Source of the DNA: Oxalobacteraceae bacterium UBA6704
GTDB lineage: Bacteria; Pseudomonadota; Gammaproteobacteria; Burkholderiales; Burkholderiaceae_D
Reading direction: 5' to 3'
DNA: 64,000 nucleotides
NCBI GenBank assembly: GCA_002454505.1
Contig: DKJA01000128.1
Coordinates: 96,859 to 160,858, forward strand
A program made the translations under genes and the position numbers. Each line of letters starts with the position of its first letter. The first letter of the stretch is position 1. Positions 24,712 through 33,619 of this stretch are shown here, in pieces. Below the pieces are notes generated by a model that searched no databases, had not been told where the DNA came from, and saw only the letters and a program-made list of their open reading frames with translations.

Positions 24712-25485
24712 CTAGTTCGGGCTGCGTTCCGGCATGTTCTGGCGCCAGGCGCTGGGCGTCGTACCGGTGCGCTCGCGGAATGCGGTGGTGAAGTTGGCGG
24801 CCGTGGAAAAGCCGACCAGCTGGGCGATGTCCTGGATGTCCATGTCCGTTTCGCGCAACAGCTGCATGGCGCGGCCCAGCCGTTCCTCGCGGATGAAGGC
24901 AAACACCGTCATGCCCGTCCGCGTGCGGAACAGGTGGCTCAGCTTCTCGCGGTAGGTGCCCACGCTGCGGGCGATTTCGGCGAGGCCGGGCAGCGTGCCC
25001 AGGTTGTCGGCGATCAGGCGCTGCGCCGCACGCACCGTCACCGCATCGGGATCGGCGGCCGCGCCGGCTGCCGGCGCAGGCGCGCTGCCGCGCCGCACGA
25101 GATTCAGGTGCACGTGGATGCGCGCCGCCAGCTCGCCCGGCGTGAACGGCTTGCAGACGAAATCGACGCCGCCGATCGACAGGCCGGTGATGCGGTCTTC
25201 CGGCGAATCGGTGCCGCTGACGAAGATGATGGGAATGTCCTGCGTGGCGGGATTGGCCTTCAGCAGCCGGCAGCAGGCGTAGCCGTCCATGTCGGGCATG
25301 CGCACGTCCAGCAGGATCAGGTCGGGCCGCCGCGCCAGCGCCAGCTGGTAGCCCTGCTCGCCGTTGAAGGCGACGGCGACGCGGTATGGCATCTCGCTCA
25401 GCAGGTCGGCCAGCATGCGCTGTTCGAACGCGGAGTCGTCCACGATCAGGATATTGCGTACTTGGGCATCGCTGGTCAGGTACAT
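24712..25485 (-). CDS. Response regulator with AraC-type DNA-binding domain
   Basis: A 257-residue protein. The receiver domain (about residues 10-130) has the acidic pair D16-D17, phosphoacceptor D60 (LILLDVRMPDMDGY), S90 and K112 (CKPFTPGEL). A linker of Ala/Pro follows, then an AraC/XylS double helix-turn-helix (about 150-250) with LRETDMDIQDIAQLVGFSTAANFTTAFRERTGTTPSAWR. No histidine kinase adjoins it, so it is an orphan. It lies 115 bases upstream of the blaI-like gene on the same strand and may be read through into that operon, but there is no proof of a link. Confidence 0.92.
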   Translation of the reverse strand: MYLTSDAQVRNILIVDDSAFEQRMLADLLSEMPYRVAVAFNGEQGYQLALARRPDLILLDVRMPDMDGYACCRLLKANPATQDIPIIFVSGTDSPEDRITGLSIGGVDFVCKPFTPGELAARIHVHLNLVRRGSAPAPAAGAAADPDAVTVRAAQRLIADNLGTLPGLAEIARSVGTYREKLSHLFRTRTGMTVFAFIREERLGRAMQLLRETDMDIQDIAQLVGFSTAANFTTAFRERTGTTPSAWRQNMPERSPN

Positions 25486-25757
25486 GGATTTTTTGCGGCG
25501 AAAGGTACGCGCCCATTATGCCCTGTATTTTATTTGCAATGGAAGACCGGACAGCCGGCAGCGCCGATTCGCACCCCGCAATAGTTTTTTCTCCTCCGGC
25601 AAAAGGTTTTCTGGCCGACCGGCAACTTCACTGTGTACCGCCAAATTCTTTTGGCGGTTGGTGATTATTCGATAGTTTCCTTCCCCTGTTTTCAAGGTAA
25701 AACGTAGGCTCTGTTGCGGCCGCTTGATATTAATAATCAGTAATTGAGGGAGGAATA

Positions 25758-26279
25758 ATGAAGCATACCGATTTTGGCCAGATGCCATGCCCCATCGCGC
25801 GCAGTCTCGGCAAGGTGGGCGAGTGGTGGAGCATCCTCATCCTGCGCGACGCGTTCTATGGTCTGACCCGTTTCGACGAATTCGAGAAAAGCCTGAAGAT
25901 CGCGCCGAACATGCTGACGCGCCGCCTCGCCGGCCTGGTCGCCGGCGGCCTGATGGAGAAGCGCCAGTACAGCGCCCGGCCGCCCCGCTACGAATACCTG
26001 CTGACGGAGAAGGGCCGCGCCTTCAAGCCCGTGCTGCTGGCCTTCATCGGCTGGGGCAATCAGCACCTGGCCCCGGAAGGCGCCAGCCTGCTGGTGGTCA
26101 ACCGCGAAACGGGTGAACCGGCCGAGCAGATCCTCGTCGATGCCAATAGCGGCCGCACGATCAGCGACGAGGACTATATGTTCGCGCCGGGCCCGGCCGC
26201 GCCGGAACTGATGCGCGTGCGCCTGCACGAGGCCAGCCAGCGCGTGCCGTTCGTGAAACACGCCGCGGCGGCAAACTGA
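25758..26279 (+). CDS. HxlR family transcriptional regulator
   Basis: A 173-residue regulator with the HxlR winged helix near the N-terminus: CPIARSLGKVGEWWSILILRDAFYGLTRFDEFEKSLKIAPNMLTRRLAGL, with the conserved cysteine at residue 11 that in some members senses thiol stress. The wing contains RQYSARPPRYEYLLTEKGRAF. A C-terminal extension of about 55 residues is of unknown role. GGGAGGA precedes the ATG. The 272-base gap upstream, between this gene and the divergent response regulator, is AT-rich and holds no other gene. Its target is unknown. Confidence 0.9.
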   Translation: MKHTDFGQMPCPIARSLGKVGEWWSILILRDAFYGLTRFDEFEKSLKIAPNMLTRRLAGLVAGGLMEKRQYSARPPRYEYLLTEKGRAFKPVLLAFIGWGNQHLAPEGASLLVVNRETGEPAEQILVDANSGRTISDEDYMFAPGPAAPELMRVRLHEASQRVPFVKHAAAAN

Positions 26280-26288
26280 TTTACCCGG

Positions 26289-26316
26289 CGGGGCGGCATC
26301 ATTTGCCGTCCCGTAT
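26289..26316 (+). terminator. Possible weak terminator after the HxlR gene
   Basis: CGGGGCGGCA (26289-26298), a TCATT loop and TGCCGTCCCG (26304-26313) pair with one mismatch, followed by a short T-containing run. It begins ten bases past the stop. Confidence 0.4.
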
Positions 26317-26480
26317 TCTTTCGCATTGCCATCTTCCGTCCTGAACAATTCCCTTCGATATTGCACCAAGGTAGTGTGCGGCCCTTTCCCGGCAGCCGCC
26401 GTAGAATCAATTGACTGCCAAAAAAATAAGCATATTCCTGATGGCGGTTTTTAACTGGAACATCTACCGGGGGTAATGAC

Positions 26481-27176
26481 ATGGACAAGACTGGAATGTG
26501 GAACAAATATGTGGGCGTGCCGCTGCTGGCCGCCGTGATGGGCCTTGGTGCGGCCCATGCCCAATCGCTGGCGAAAGCCGACGAGAAGGCGCTGAAGGAC
26601 ATGGCGCAGGCCAATATGGCGGAAGTGGAAGCAGGCAACCTGGCGCTGCAGAAATCGCAGAACCCCGAGGTGCGCGCTTTCGCGCAGCAGATGGTGGACG
26701 ACCATTCCAAGGGCCTCGACGAAGTGAAGGCCGTCGCGCAGGCGAAGGGCGTGACGTTGCCCACCGAACTGGATGCGAAGCACAAGGCCATGGGCAAGAA
26801 GCTGGCGGCGCAGTCCGGCGACAGGTTCGACCGCGCCTACGTGGAGCAGGCCGGCGCGAAAAGCCACCGCGAAGCGAAGGCCATCGTGGCGAAGGCCCAG
26901 TCCGGCGGCAAGGACCCGGACGTGAAAGCCGTGGCGGCGAAACTGCAGCCCACCATCGACCAGCACATCGGCCACGTGCAGCAGCTGAGCGCCAGCATCA
27001 AGGGCACGACGGCGTCCGGCGCGAGCGGAACAGGCGCTACCGGCGGCAGCGACACGAAGCGCGCCACGATGCCGACATCGAAGGACAAGATCAGCACGGA
27101 GCAGGAATCGTCCGGCAATACGGACAATCCCAACAACCCCGCCAATCCCGCCACCGATCCGGCGCCGGTGCGCTGA
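26481..27176 (+). CDS. DUF4142 domain secreted protein
   Basis: A 231-residue protein with a signal peptide (to about residue 27, AAHAQS) and a DUF4142 helical, ferritin-like bundle (about 30-170) with the expected pattern ADEKALKDMAQANMAEVEAGNLAL and VRAFAQQMVDDHSKGLDEVKAVA. The C-terminus (about 175-231) is a low-complexity, probably disordered tail rich in Gly, Ser, Thr, Asn and Pro. Proteins of this family are periplasmic and often stress-induced; the activity is not known. The gene stands alone and ends at a strong terminator. Confidence 0.85.
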   Translation: MDKTGMWNKYVGVPLLAAVMGLGAAHAQSLAKADEKALKDMAQANMAEVEAGNLALQKSQNPEVRAFAQQMVDDHSKGLDEVKAVAQAKGVTLPTELDAKHKAMGKKLAAQSGDRFDRAYVEQAGAKSHREAKAIVAKAQSGGKDPDVKAVAAKLQPTIDQHIGHVQQLSASIKGTTASGASGTGATGGSDTKRATMPTSKDKISTEQESSGNTDNPNNPANPATDPAPVR

Positions 27177-27195
27177 CCCGGCAGCCAGTGCCGCA

Positions 27196-27225
27196 GCGGG
27201 GCCTCGCAAGGCCCCGCTTTTCTTT
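27196..27225 (+). terminator. Rho-independent terminator
   Basis: GCGGGGCC (27196-27203), loop TCGCAA, GGCCCCGC (27210-27217), a perfect 8-bp GC stem followed by TTTTCTTT. It closes the DUF4142 gene. Confidence 0.9.
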
Positions 27226-27275
27226 GCATTGTGAAATAATCGGCACTGGACCAATCAACGATACCGGGGCCGCCT

Positions 27276-30119
27276 TTGACCGACCTGTTTGCGCTCGACG
27301 ACGACCTGCTTCAATGGGAAGCGCAACTGCCGGGCCGGCACGGCGTGCCCCGCGTCCACCTGCTGGCCCGGCTGGCCTGGCATCTGCGCCAGCGCGACGC
27401 GGCGCGGGCGGCCACGCTGGTCGCCGACGCGATGCCGCTGCTGTTCCTGCTGCCCGAGGCCGAACAGGCCGCCGTCACGGCCCGCTTCACGCTGATCGCG
27501 GCCGAGTCGCGCTGGCTGGCCGGCGAACTGGATGCGGCGCAGGCGCTGGCCGGCCAGGCCCTGCGCGAATGCGGCCGCCTCGGCGACGCGGCCGGCCGTG
27601 CCGACGCCCGCTGGCTGCTGGCGTGGATCGCCACGGACCGGGGCGACACCGTCACCACCGACAGCGAGCTGGCGCTGGCCGCCGGCGATGCCCGCGAGGC
27701 CGGCGATGCCGTGCGGGCCGACGTCATCGATGCGGCCGCCGCACTGTTCGCCGTGTTCCGCAACCTGCAGGACGCCACCCGGCGCTGGGCCGGCCGCTTC
27801 ACCGGCGACATCGACGGCGCCGACCCCGTGCGCGCCGGCTGGATCAGCGACTACCTGGGCACGGCCGCCTTCCAGGCCGGCGAATTCGGCCGCGCGATCA
27901 GCCACCTGATGGTGGCGTTCGAGGCGGCCATGATCACCGGCCAGCTGCGTCGCGCGATCGTCGTCGCCACCAATATCGGCAACGGCTTCACCAGCCTGAA
28001 CGCGCACGACGCGGCGCTGGAATGGATGCAGCGGGGCCTCGACATCGCCCGCGGCACCGGTTGGCCGATGAGCATCGGCCTGTGCCTGATGCAGGCGGCG
28101 GAGACCTTGCGCCAGCTGGGCCGCTGCGAGGCAGCCGGCAGCCTGCTGCCGGAAGCGCTGCACACGCTGGCGCCGCTGGCGGCCTCGCGCGCCTATGCCG
28201 TGGCACTGGAATACCAAGGCGACCTGGCGCTGGACCTGGGCGACCACGGCGCCGCGCTGCAGAGCTTCCGCGCGCTGGAACAGCGCGGCAATGCGCTGGG
28301 CCAGAGCGATTTCCAGAGCGGCGCCCGGCGTGGCCAGGCGCATGCGCTGTCGCTGCTGGACCGGCCCGGCGAAGCGCTCGATGCCGCGTTCTCCGCGCTG
28401 GCGCTGGCCCGCGAGCACGGCGATCCGTACAACGAGATCGCCGCGCTGCGCGTGCTGGCCGACATCCACGTGCGGCATGACCAGTGCCACGACCTGCCGG
28501 AACCGTCCCACCTGGTGGCGCCGAACGCGGTGCTGCATTACCTGCACCTGGCGCTGGCCGTGGCCGCGACGATCGACGGCTACACCGTGCCCGGCGTGCT
28601 GCTCGATGCCGCCGCGCGGGAATACGCCGCCACCGGCGACTACGCCAGGGCCTATGAAATCGCGCTGCAGGCCAATGCCGCGCGCGACAAGACGCACAGC
28701 CAGCAGGCCACCAACCGCGCCATCGCGATGCAGGTGCAGTACCAGACCGAGCGCGCGCAGACGGAAGGCGACCATCACCGCCAGCTGGCCGCGGCGCAGG
28801 CGCAACGTTCCGCCGTGCTGGAACAGACGACCACCACGCTGGCGCACCTGTCCGCGATCGGCCAGGAGATCACCGCGCACCTCGACGCGGCCGCCGTGTT
28901 CCGCGCGCTGGACCGGCACGTCCACGGCCTGCTCGATGCCACGCATTTTTCCGTGTTCCTGCTCGAACCGAACAACCTGTACCTGTCCTGCGCGTTCGGC
29001 GTCGAAGAGGGCCGGCCGTTGCCCGCATCGCGCTATGCGCTGAACGATGCGCACGCCAATTCGGCGCGCTGCGTGCGGGAGCGCCGCGAAATCCTCGTCG
29101 AGATCGAAGAGGACGGCACCACGCCGGCGCTGATCCCCGGCACGCTGCCGACGCTGACGCTGCTGTTCGCGCCGCTGTCGATCGGCGAGCGGGTGCTGGG
29201 CGTGATGACGGTGCAGTCGCTGCACGCCCATGCGTACGGCGAGCGGGAGCGGATGATCTTCCGCACGCTGTGCGCCTACGGTGCGATCGCGCTGGACAAC
29301 GCGGCCGCCTACCGCCAGGTGGCGGCCACGCTGAAGACGCTGTCCGCCACCCAGGCGCAGCTGCTGGAAAAGAACCTGGAGCTGGAACGCGCCTACAAGG
29401 CGCTGGAAGACGTCAGCCTGACCGACCAGCTGACCGGCCTGCGCAACCGCCGTTTCTTCCTGCAGCACGTGGAGGCCGACGTGGCGCTGTCGCTGCGCCG
29501 CTACGAGGACGCCGCCCAGCAGGGCCATGCCGGCGCGACGCCCGACCGCGACCTGGTGTTCTTCATGGTGGACCTGGACTACTTCAAGGAAGTCAACGAC
29601 CGGCACGGCCATGCGGCCGGCGATGCGGTACTGGTGCAGGTGCAGGCGCGGCTGCGCGAGGTGTTCCGCGAATCGGATTACCTGGTGCGCTGGGGCGGCG
29701 AGGAATTCCTCGTGCTGGCGCGGGCCATCCACCGCGACGAGGCGAAGGCGGTGGCCGAGCGGGTGCGCGGCGCCATCGCGCAGCGCCCGTTCGACCTGCC
29801 GGACGGCACGGCGCTGTCGCGCACGTGCTCGATCGGCTTTGCGTGCTTCCCGTTCCTGCCGGCCGCGCCCCGCGCGCTGACGTGGTCGCAGACGGTCGAG
29901 ATGGCCGACCGGGCGCTGTACGTGGCCAAGCATTCCGGCCGCAACGGCTGGGCGGCGCTTTATGCCACGCCTGCCACGCCTGCCACGCCGCCGGATGAGC
30001 TGCACGCGCACCTGGTGCACCGGCTGCCGGCAGCGGTGGCCGACGGCAGCGTGCGCATCGTCACCAGCCTGCCGCCGCCGCTGGTGCTGGACGGCGCGCC
30101 GCGCCGCCCGGCGCCGTAG
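27276..30119 (+). CDS. Diguanylate cyclase with TPR-like, GAF and GGDEF domains
   Basis: A 947-residue cytoplasmic protein predicted to make cyclic di-GMP. Residues about 20-480 form a helical TPR-like array, followed by a coiled coil (about 485-530), a GAF domain (about 545-690) and a GGDEF domain (about 710-905). The active-site motif is GGEEF (807-811) and the inhibitory I-site RxxD (R798-D801) stands five residues before it, so it should be active and product-inhibited. There are no membrane segments. The C-terminus has a short Pro/Ala/Thr repeat. The only sensible start is a TTG at 27276. The layout (TPR, GAF, GGDEF) recalls soluble diguanylate cyclases common in Oxalobacteraceae. Confidence 0.9.
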   Translation: MTDLFALDDDLLQWEAQLPGRHGVPRVHLLARLAWHLRQRDAARAATLVADAMPLLFLLPEAEQAAVTARFTLIAAESRWLAGELDAAQALAGQALRECGRLGDAAGRADARWLLAWIATDRGDTVTTDSELALAAGDAREAGDAVRADVIDAAAALFAVFRNLQDATRRWAGRFTGDIDGADPVRAGWISDYLGTAAFQAGEFGRAISHLMVAFEAAMITGQLRRAIVVATNIGNGFTSLNAHDAALEWMQRGLDIARGTGWPMSIGLCLMQAAETLRQLGRCEAAGSLLPEALHTLAPLAASRAYAVALEYQGDLALDLGDHGAALQSFRALEQRGNALGQSDFQSGARRGQAHALSLLDRPGEALDAAFSALALAREHGDPYNEIAALRVLADIHVRHDQCHDLPEPSHLVAPNAVLHYLHLALAVAATIDGYTVPGVLLDAAAREYAATGDYARAYEIALQANAARDKTHSQQATNRAIAMQVQYQTERAQTEGDHHRQLAAAQAQRSAVLEQTTTTLAHLSAIGQEITAHLDAAAVFRALDRHVHGLLDATHFSVFLLEPNNLYLSCAFGVEEGRPLPASRYALNDAHANSARCVRERREILVEIEEDGTTPALIPGTLPTLTLLFAPLSIGERVLGVMTVQSLHAHAYGERERMIFRTLCAYGAIALDNAAAYRQVAATLKTLSATQAQLLEKNLELERAYKALEDVSLTDQLTGLRNRRFFLQHVEADVALSLRRYEDAAQQGHAGATPDRDLVFFMVDLDYFKEVNDRHGHAAGDAVLVQVQARLREVFRESDYLVRWGGEEFLVLARAIHRDEAKAVAERVRGAIAQRPFDLPDGTALSRTCSIGFACFPFLPAAPRALTWSQTVEMADRALYVAKHSGRNGWAALYATPATPATPPDELHAHLVHRLPAAVADGSVRIVTSLPPPLVLDGAPRRPAP

Positions 30120-30130
30120 CGGCGGAGCGG

Positions 30131-30604
30131 TCAGCCTTCCGGCTCGATGGGCGGTTCGATGGTGATTTCCGTCTTCAGCGAATTGGCGATGTAGCACCTG
30201 TCGTGCGCTGCGTGGTGCAGCGCCGCGATCTCGTCCTCGCCGGGCCACGCCATGCCGGCGAACGTGATCTCCGGCCGCAGTGTGATGCTGGTCATCGCCA
30301 TGCGGCCGTTGGCATCCTGCTCCAGCAGGCCCACCGCGTTGTCGATGTAACTTTCCACGGTGTGGCCGTGCTTTGCCGCGATGGACAGGAAGAACAGCAT
30401 GTGGCAGCTCGATGCGGCGGCCACCAGCGCTTCCTCGGGATCGACATTGTCGGCCACGGACATCGGCAGCGGCACCGACAGCGGCGACGACGAGGCGGGC
30501 ACGCGCAGCCCGCCGTCGAAGATCCATTCGTGCGCGCGGCTGTATTTCTGGTCGAGGAAATGGTGGCCGTTGCGCTGCCATTCCAGTCTTGCTTCGAATT
30601 GCAT
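30131..30604 (-). CDS. OsmC/Ohr family protein
   Basis: A 157-residue protein of the OsmC family of thiol peroxidases acting on organic hydroperoxides. Both family cysteines are present: C67 in AAASSCHMLFFL and C137 in HDRCYIANSL. The segment VDPEEALVAAASSC is characteristic. It ends 11 bases from the stop of the convergent diguanylate cyclase gene and lies downstream of a serine hydrolase gene on the same strand. It is likely part of peroxide defence. Confidence 0.9.
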   Translation of the reverse strand: MQFEARLEWQRNGHHFLDQKYSRAHEWIFDGGLRVPASSSPLSVPLPMSVADNVDPEEALVAAASSCHMLFFLSIAAKHGHTVESYIDNAVGLLEQDANGRMAMTSITLRPEITFAGMAWPGEDEIAALHHAAHDRCYIANSLKTEITIEPPIEPEG

Positions 30605-30637
30605 GGGAACTCCCGTGTATGGGGTGGGGAAAATCAT

Positions 30638-31996
30638 CTACCGGATCCGCTCCAGCGGAATCAGTTTCGTCGTATCGTCGATCACCAGCGTGCGTGCCGT
30701 GCCGTCGGCACCGCGCGTAAACTTCACTGTCGCCAGCGTGTTCTCGACGGCGAAGCCGGTCGGGGAAAACGGCAGCAGGCGCCGGGCCGGTCCGACCTCG
30801 CGCTGCAGCAGCAGGTGGGCGCCATCCTGCCGCACCGTGTGGCTCGGCTTGCCGTCGATGCCGTAGTTGCCGGCCAGGCCGGCCAGCGCGGCCGGCGCGA
30901 GCCGGACGGTCCTGTGTTCGGGATAAGGCTTGCCCGCCGCGATCGCCGCGGCCTTGCGCGCCGGGACGTCCGGCGACACGGGCCGGCTGTCCGCGTTCTG
31001 CAGCACCGCCACGTAGATGCCCTGCTCGGGCAGGCGCATCACATAGGTGGCGAAACCATCGATGCCGCCGCCGTGCGACAGGGCGGGGCTGCCGTGCCAT
31101 TCGCCCACCGACCAGCCGTAGCCATAGTGCGTGCTGGTGCCGTCGGCCAGCCGGTAAGCCGTGAACACACGCTGCCAGGTGGCGGCCTTGAGCAGCCTGC
31201 CGGCGGCGATCGCCGCATCCCAGCGGGCCAGGTCGTCCACGGTGGACACCAGCGCGCCGGCCGCATACGGCTGCGTCATGCTGAGCGCGAAGGACGGGCC
31301 CCAGCCGGCGGCGGTGCGCGCGTGGCCGGCCGCATGCGGTGCCGGGCGCCGCTCGTGGCCGGCGTACGCGGTGTCCTGCATGCCGAGCGGGACGAAGATG
31401 CGCTGCGCCATGAACTCCGCATACGGCTGGCCGGTAACCTTCTCGATGATCGCGCCCAGCAGGAAGTAACCGGAGTTGTTGTAGCGGTAGCGCGTGCCCG
31501 GCGCGAATTCCAGCGGCAGATCCCTGAAGCGGTCGATCATCTGCTGCACCGTCACGTCGTCGCCCCGCGCGTCCGCGAAACCGGCGATGCCGGTGTAGCT
31601 GGGAATGCCGGAGGTATGCGTCAGCAGGTGTTCGATGGTGATTTTCCGGTCATGCGCGGGGTAGTCCGGCAGGTGGGTGGTGATGTCGTCGTCCAGCGCG
31701 AGCCGGCCTTCGTCGGCCAGCAGCAGGGTCGCCGCGGCGGTGAACTGCTTCGTCACGGAAGCGAGGCGCTGCACCATGGCCGGCGTCATCGCCCGGCGCG
31801 GCGCCACGCTGGCCAGGCCGTATGCCTTGCGGAACACGGGCTTGCCCCGCTGCGTGACGATCACCGTGGCTCCCGGCTCGTCCGCCTTGTAGTACCGTGC
31901 AATGGCGGCATCGATGCGCGTTGCCAGCGGCTGCGCCGCGGCGGCGGGCAGTGCGCACAGCAGGGCGGCAAGGCCCAGGGCGGGACGGATCGGCAT
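30638..31996 (-). CDS. Serine hydrolase of the beta-lactamase class C / penicillin-binding family
   Basis: A 452-residue exported protein. The signal peptide covers about residues 1-21 (ALPAAAAQ). The serine active site SVTK is at 80-83, the second motif YNN at 172-174, and the third motif region has LSHGGGIDGF near residue 320. A C-terminal domain (about 370-452), a small beta barrel, follows the catalytic domain as in many esterase-type or D-aminopeptidase-type members. It is more likely an esterase or peptidase than a beta-lactamase, but the substrate is unknown. It lies 33 bases upstream of the OsmC gene. Confidence 0.88.
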   Translation of the reverse strand: MPIRPALGLAALLCALPAAAAQPLATRIDAAIARYYKADEPGATVIVTQRGKPVFRKAYGLASVAPRRAMTPAMVQRLASVTKQFTAAATLLLADEGRLALDDDITTHLPDYPAHDRKITIEHLLTHTSGIPSYTGIAGFADARGDDVTVQQMIDRFRDLPLEFAPGTRYRYNNSGYFLLGAIIEKVTGQPYAEFMAQRIFVPLGMQDTAYAGHERRPAPHAAGHARTAAGWGPSFALSMTQPYAAGALVSTVDDLARWDAAIAAGRLLKAATWQRVFTAYRLADGTSTHYGYGWSVGEWHGSPALSHGGGIDGFATYVMRLPEQGIYVAVLQNADSRPVSPDVPARKAAAIAAGKPYPEHRTVRLAPAALAGLAGNYGIDGKPSHTVRQDGAHLLLQREVGPARRLLPFSPTGFAVENTLATVKFTRGADGTARTLVIDDTTKLIPLERIR

Positions 31997-32173
31997 GCGG
32001 GCTCCGGCGGCAGGACAGGAAGGTAGCAATGTAGCAGAACCGGCAAGGTTGGCAGGACATTCAGGCGGCATGCCGCGATTGTTGCAGCAGCGCGTCACCG
32101 GCGTGGCGGCGATGGCATGGCGGCAGGAGAAAGTGGCGTAAACCCGTACAATAAATTCTGTGCAGCTACACAA

Positions 32174-33556
32174 ATGTCTTCAATGAAACTCTCCCATCCT
32201 TCTCCCGATCCGGCCACGCCGGCATCGTCGCTGAAACTGTCCGAACTGATCGGCGCGCTCAGCTACGCGCTCGACATCACCGAAGGCCAGCCGGCCGGCC
32301 ACTGCGTCCGCGCGTGCTGGATCGGCATGGCCATCGGCCGCCGCGTCGGCCTGCCGCAGCACGAGCTGTGGGAGCTGTATTACGCGGTGCTGCTGAAGGA
32401 CCTGGGCTGCAGCAGCAATGCCGCGCGCATCTGCGAGCTGTACATGACGGACGACCTGTCGTTCAAGCGCGATTTCAAGACGGTCGGTTCGAGCCTGCCG
32501 CAGGTGCTCGGCTTCGTGCTGACGCACACGGGCCTGAATGCGGGCCTGGCCGAGCGCTTCCGCAGCGTGATGACGATCCTGAAGGACGGCAAGCGCATCA
32601 CCGATGAACTGATCGCCACCCGCTGCCAGCGGGGCGCCGACATCGCCCGGCTGCTGCGCTTTTCCGATGCCGTGGCGGCCGGCATCTACAGCCTCGACGA
32701 GCATTACGACGGCGGCGGCCGGCCCGACAACCTGGCCGGCGACGCGATCCCGATGTACGCCCGCATCGCCCTGCTGGCGCAGGTGATCGACGTGTTCCAC
32801 AAGGCCGACGGCCGGGCCGCCGCGCTGCGCGAAGCAAAGGCCCGTTCCGGTCAATGGTTCGATCCGGCGCTGGTTGCCGCGTTCGACGACATCGCCCGCG
32901 ACGACGCCTTCTGGGCCATGCTCGATTCGCCCGAGGTGGATGCGGCCGTGCTGGCGCTGGAGCCGGCCGGCCATTCGGTGCCGCTGGACGAAGACTACCT
33001 GGACGACATCGCCACCGCCTTCGGCCAGGTGGTCGATTCGAAAAGCCCGTACACGAGCGGCCACAGTGCCCGCGTGGCGCTGTACACGGACCTGATCGCC
33101 GAACAGATGGGCTTCTCGGATGCGCGGCGCCGGTGGCTCAAGCGCGGTGCGCTGCTGCACGACGTGGGCAAGCTCGGTGTCAGCAACAGTGTGCTCGACA
33201 AGGCCGGCGCGCTGGACCGCACGGAGTGGGAAGCGGTGCGGCTGCATGCCGAATACACCGAAACGATCCTGGGCCGCATCGATGCCTTCGCCGAGCTGGC
33301 GCGCATCGCCGGCGCCCACCATGAAAAGCTGGACGGCACCGGCTACCCGCGCGGCCTGGGCGCCGCCGACATCGACATCGAAACCCGCATCATCACCACC
33401 GCCGACATCTTCGATGCGATCACCGCGGAGCGCCCGTACCGGGGCGCGATCCCGATTCCGCAGGCGCTGGAAATGATGGGCAAGACGGTCGGCACGGCGC
33501 TCGATCCGGCCTGCTACGAAGCGTTGAAGGAAGCGATCGCACGCCTGCCCGCCTGA
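32174..33556 (+). CDS. HD-GYP domain protein with a degenerate N-terminal HD domain
   Basis: A 460-residue cytoplasmic protein. The C-terminal half (about residues 280-460) is a full HD-GYP domain: SGHSARVALYTDLIAEQ, the HD pair in LLHDVGKLG (near 328), and HHEKLDGTGYPRGL (near 382), which matches active cyclic di-GMP phosphodiesterases. The N-terminal half (about 20-250) has the same helical plan but with HCVRACWIGMAIGRR, LLKDLGCSSN for the HD site, and DEHYDGGGRPDNLAG in place of the GYP loop, so it looks like a decayed copy. The likely role is removal of cyclic di-GMP. The start at 32174 is uncertain; a second ATG three codons later is possible. A TACAAT box stands upstream. Confidence 0.87.
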   Translation: MSSMKLSHPSPDPATPASSLKLSELIGALSYALDITEGQPAGHCVRACWIGMAIGRRVGLPQHELWELYYAVLLKDLGCSSNAARICELYMTDDLSFKRDFKTVGSSLPQVLGFVLTHTGLNAGLAERFRSVMTILKDGKRITDELIATRCQRGADIARLLRFSDAVAAGIYSLDEHYDGGGRPDNLAGDAIPMYARIALLAQVIDVFHKADGRAAALREAKARSGQWFDPALVAAFDDIARDDAFWAMLDSPEVDAAVLALEPAGHSVPLDEDYLDDIATAFGQVVDSKSPYTSGHSARVALYTDLIAEQMGFSDARRRWLKRGALLHDVGKLGVSNSVLDKAGALDRTEWEAVRLHAEYTETILGRIDAFAELARIAGAHHEKLDGTGYPRGLGAADIDIETRIITTADIFDAITAERPYRGAIPIPQALEMMGKTVGTALDPACYEALKEAIARLPA

Positions 33557-33587
33557 TGCGCGTGCGGCGGATTTCCTGGGGCGCCCG

Positions 33588-33593
33588 TATAAT
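33588..33593 (+). promoter_or_regulatory. -10 element of the BCCT transporter gene
   Basis: TATAAT, a full consensus match, 26 bases before the ATG at 33620 with an AGGAG ribosome site between them. Confidence 0.5.
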
Positions 33594-33619
33594 GCCGCCT
33601 TGCCGCAACAGGAGATACC

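Noticed and set aside
27255..31100. Very long open frame on the minus strand opposite the diguanylate cyclase
   Set aside because: It is the antisense shadow of a high-GC gene; its product is rich in Arg, Gln and His without any domain, and it runs across OsmC and other genes.
30638..31996. Class C beta-lactamase
   Set aside because: The motifs fit the wider serine hydrolase family; the extra C-terminal domain and context favour an esterase or peptidase.
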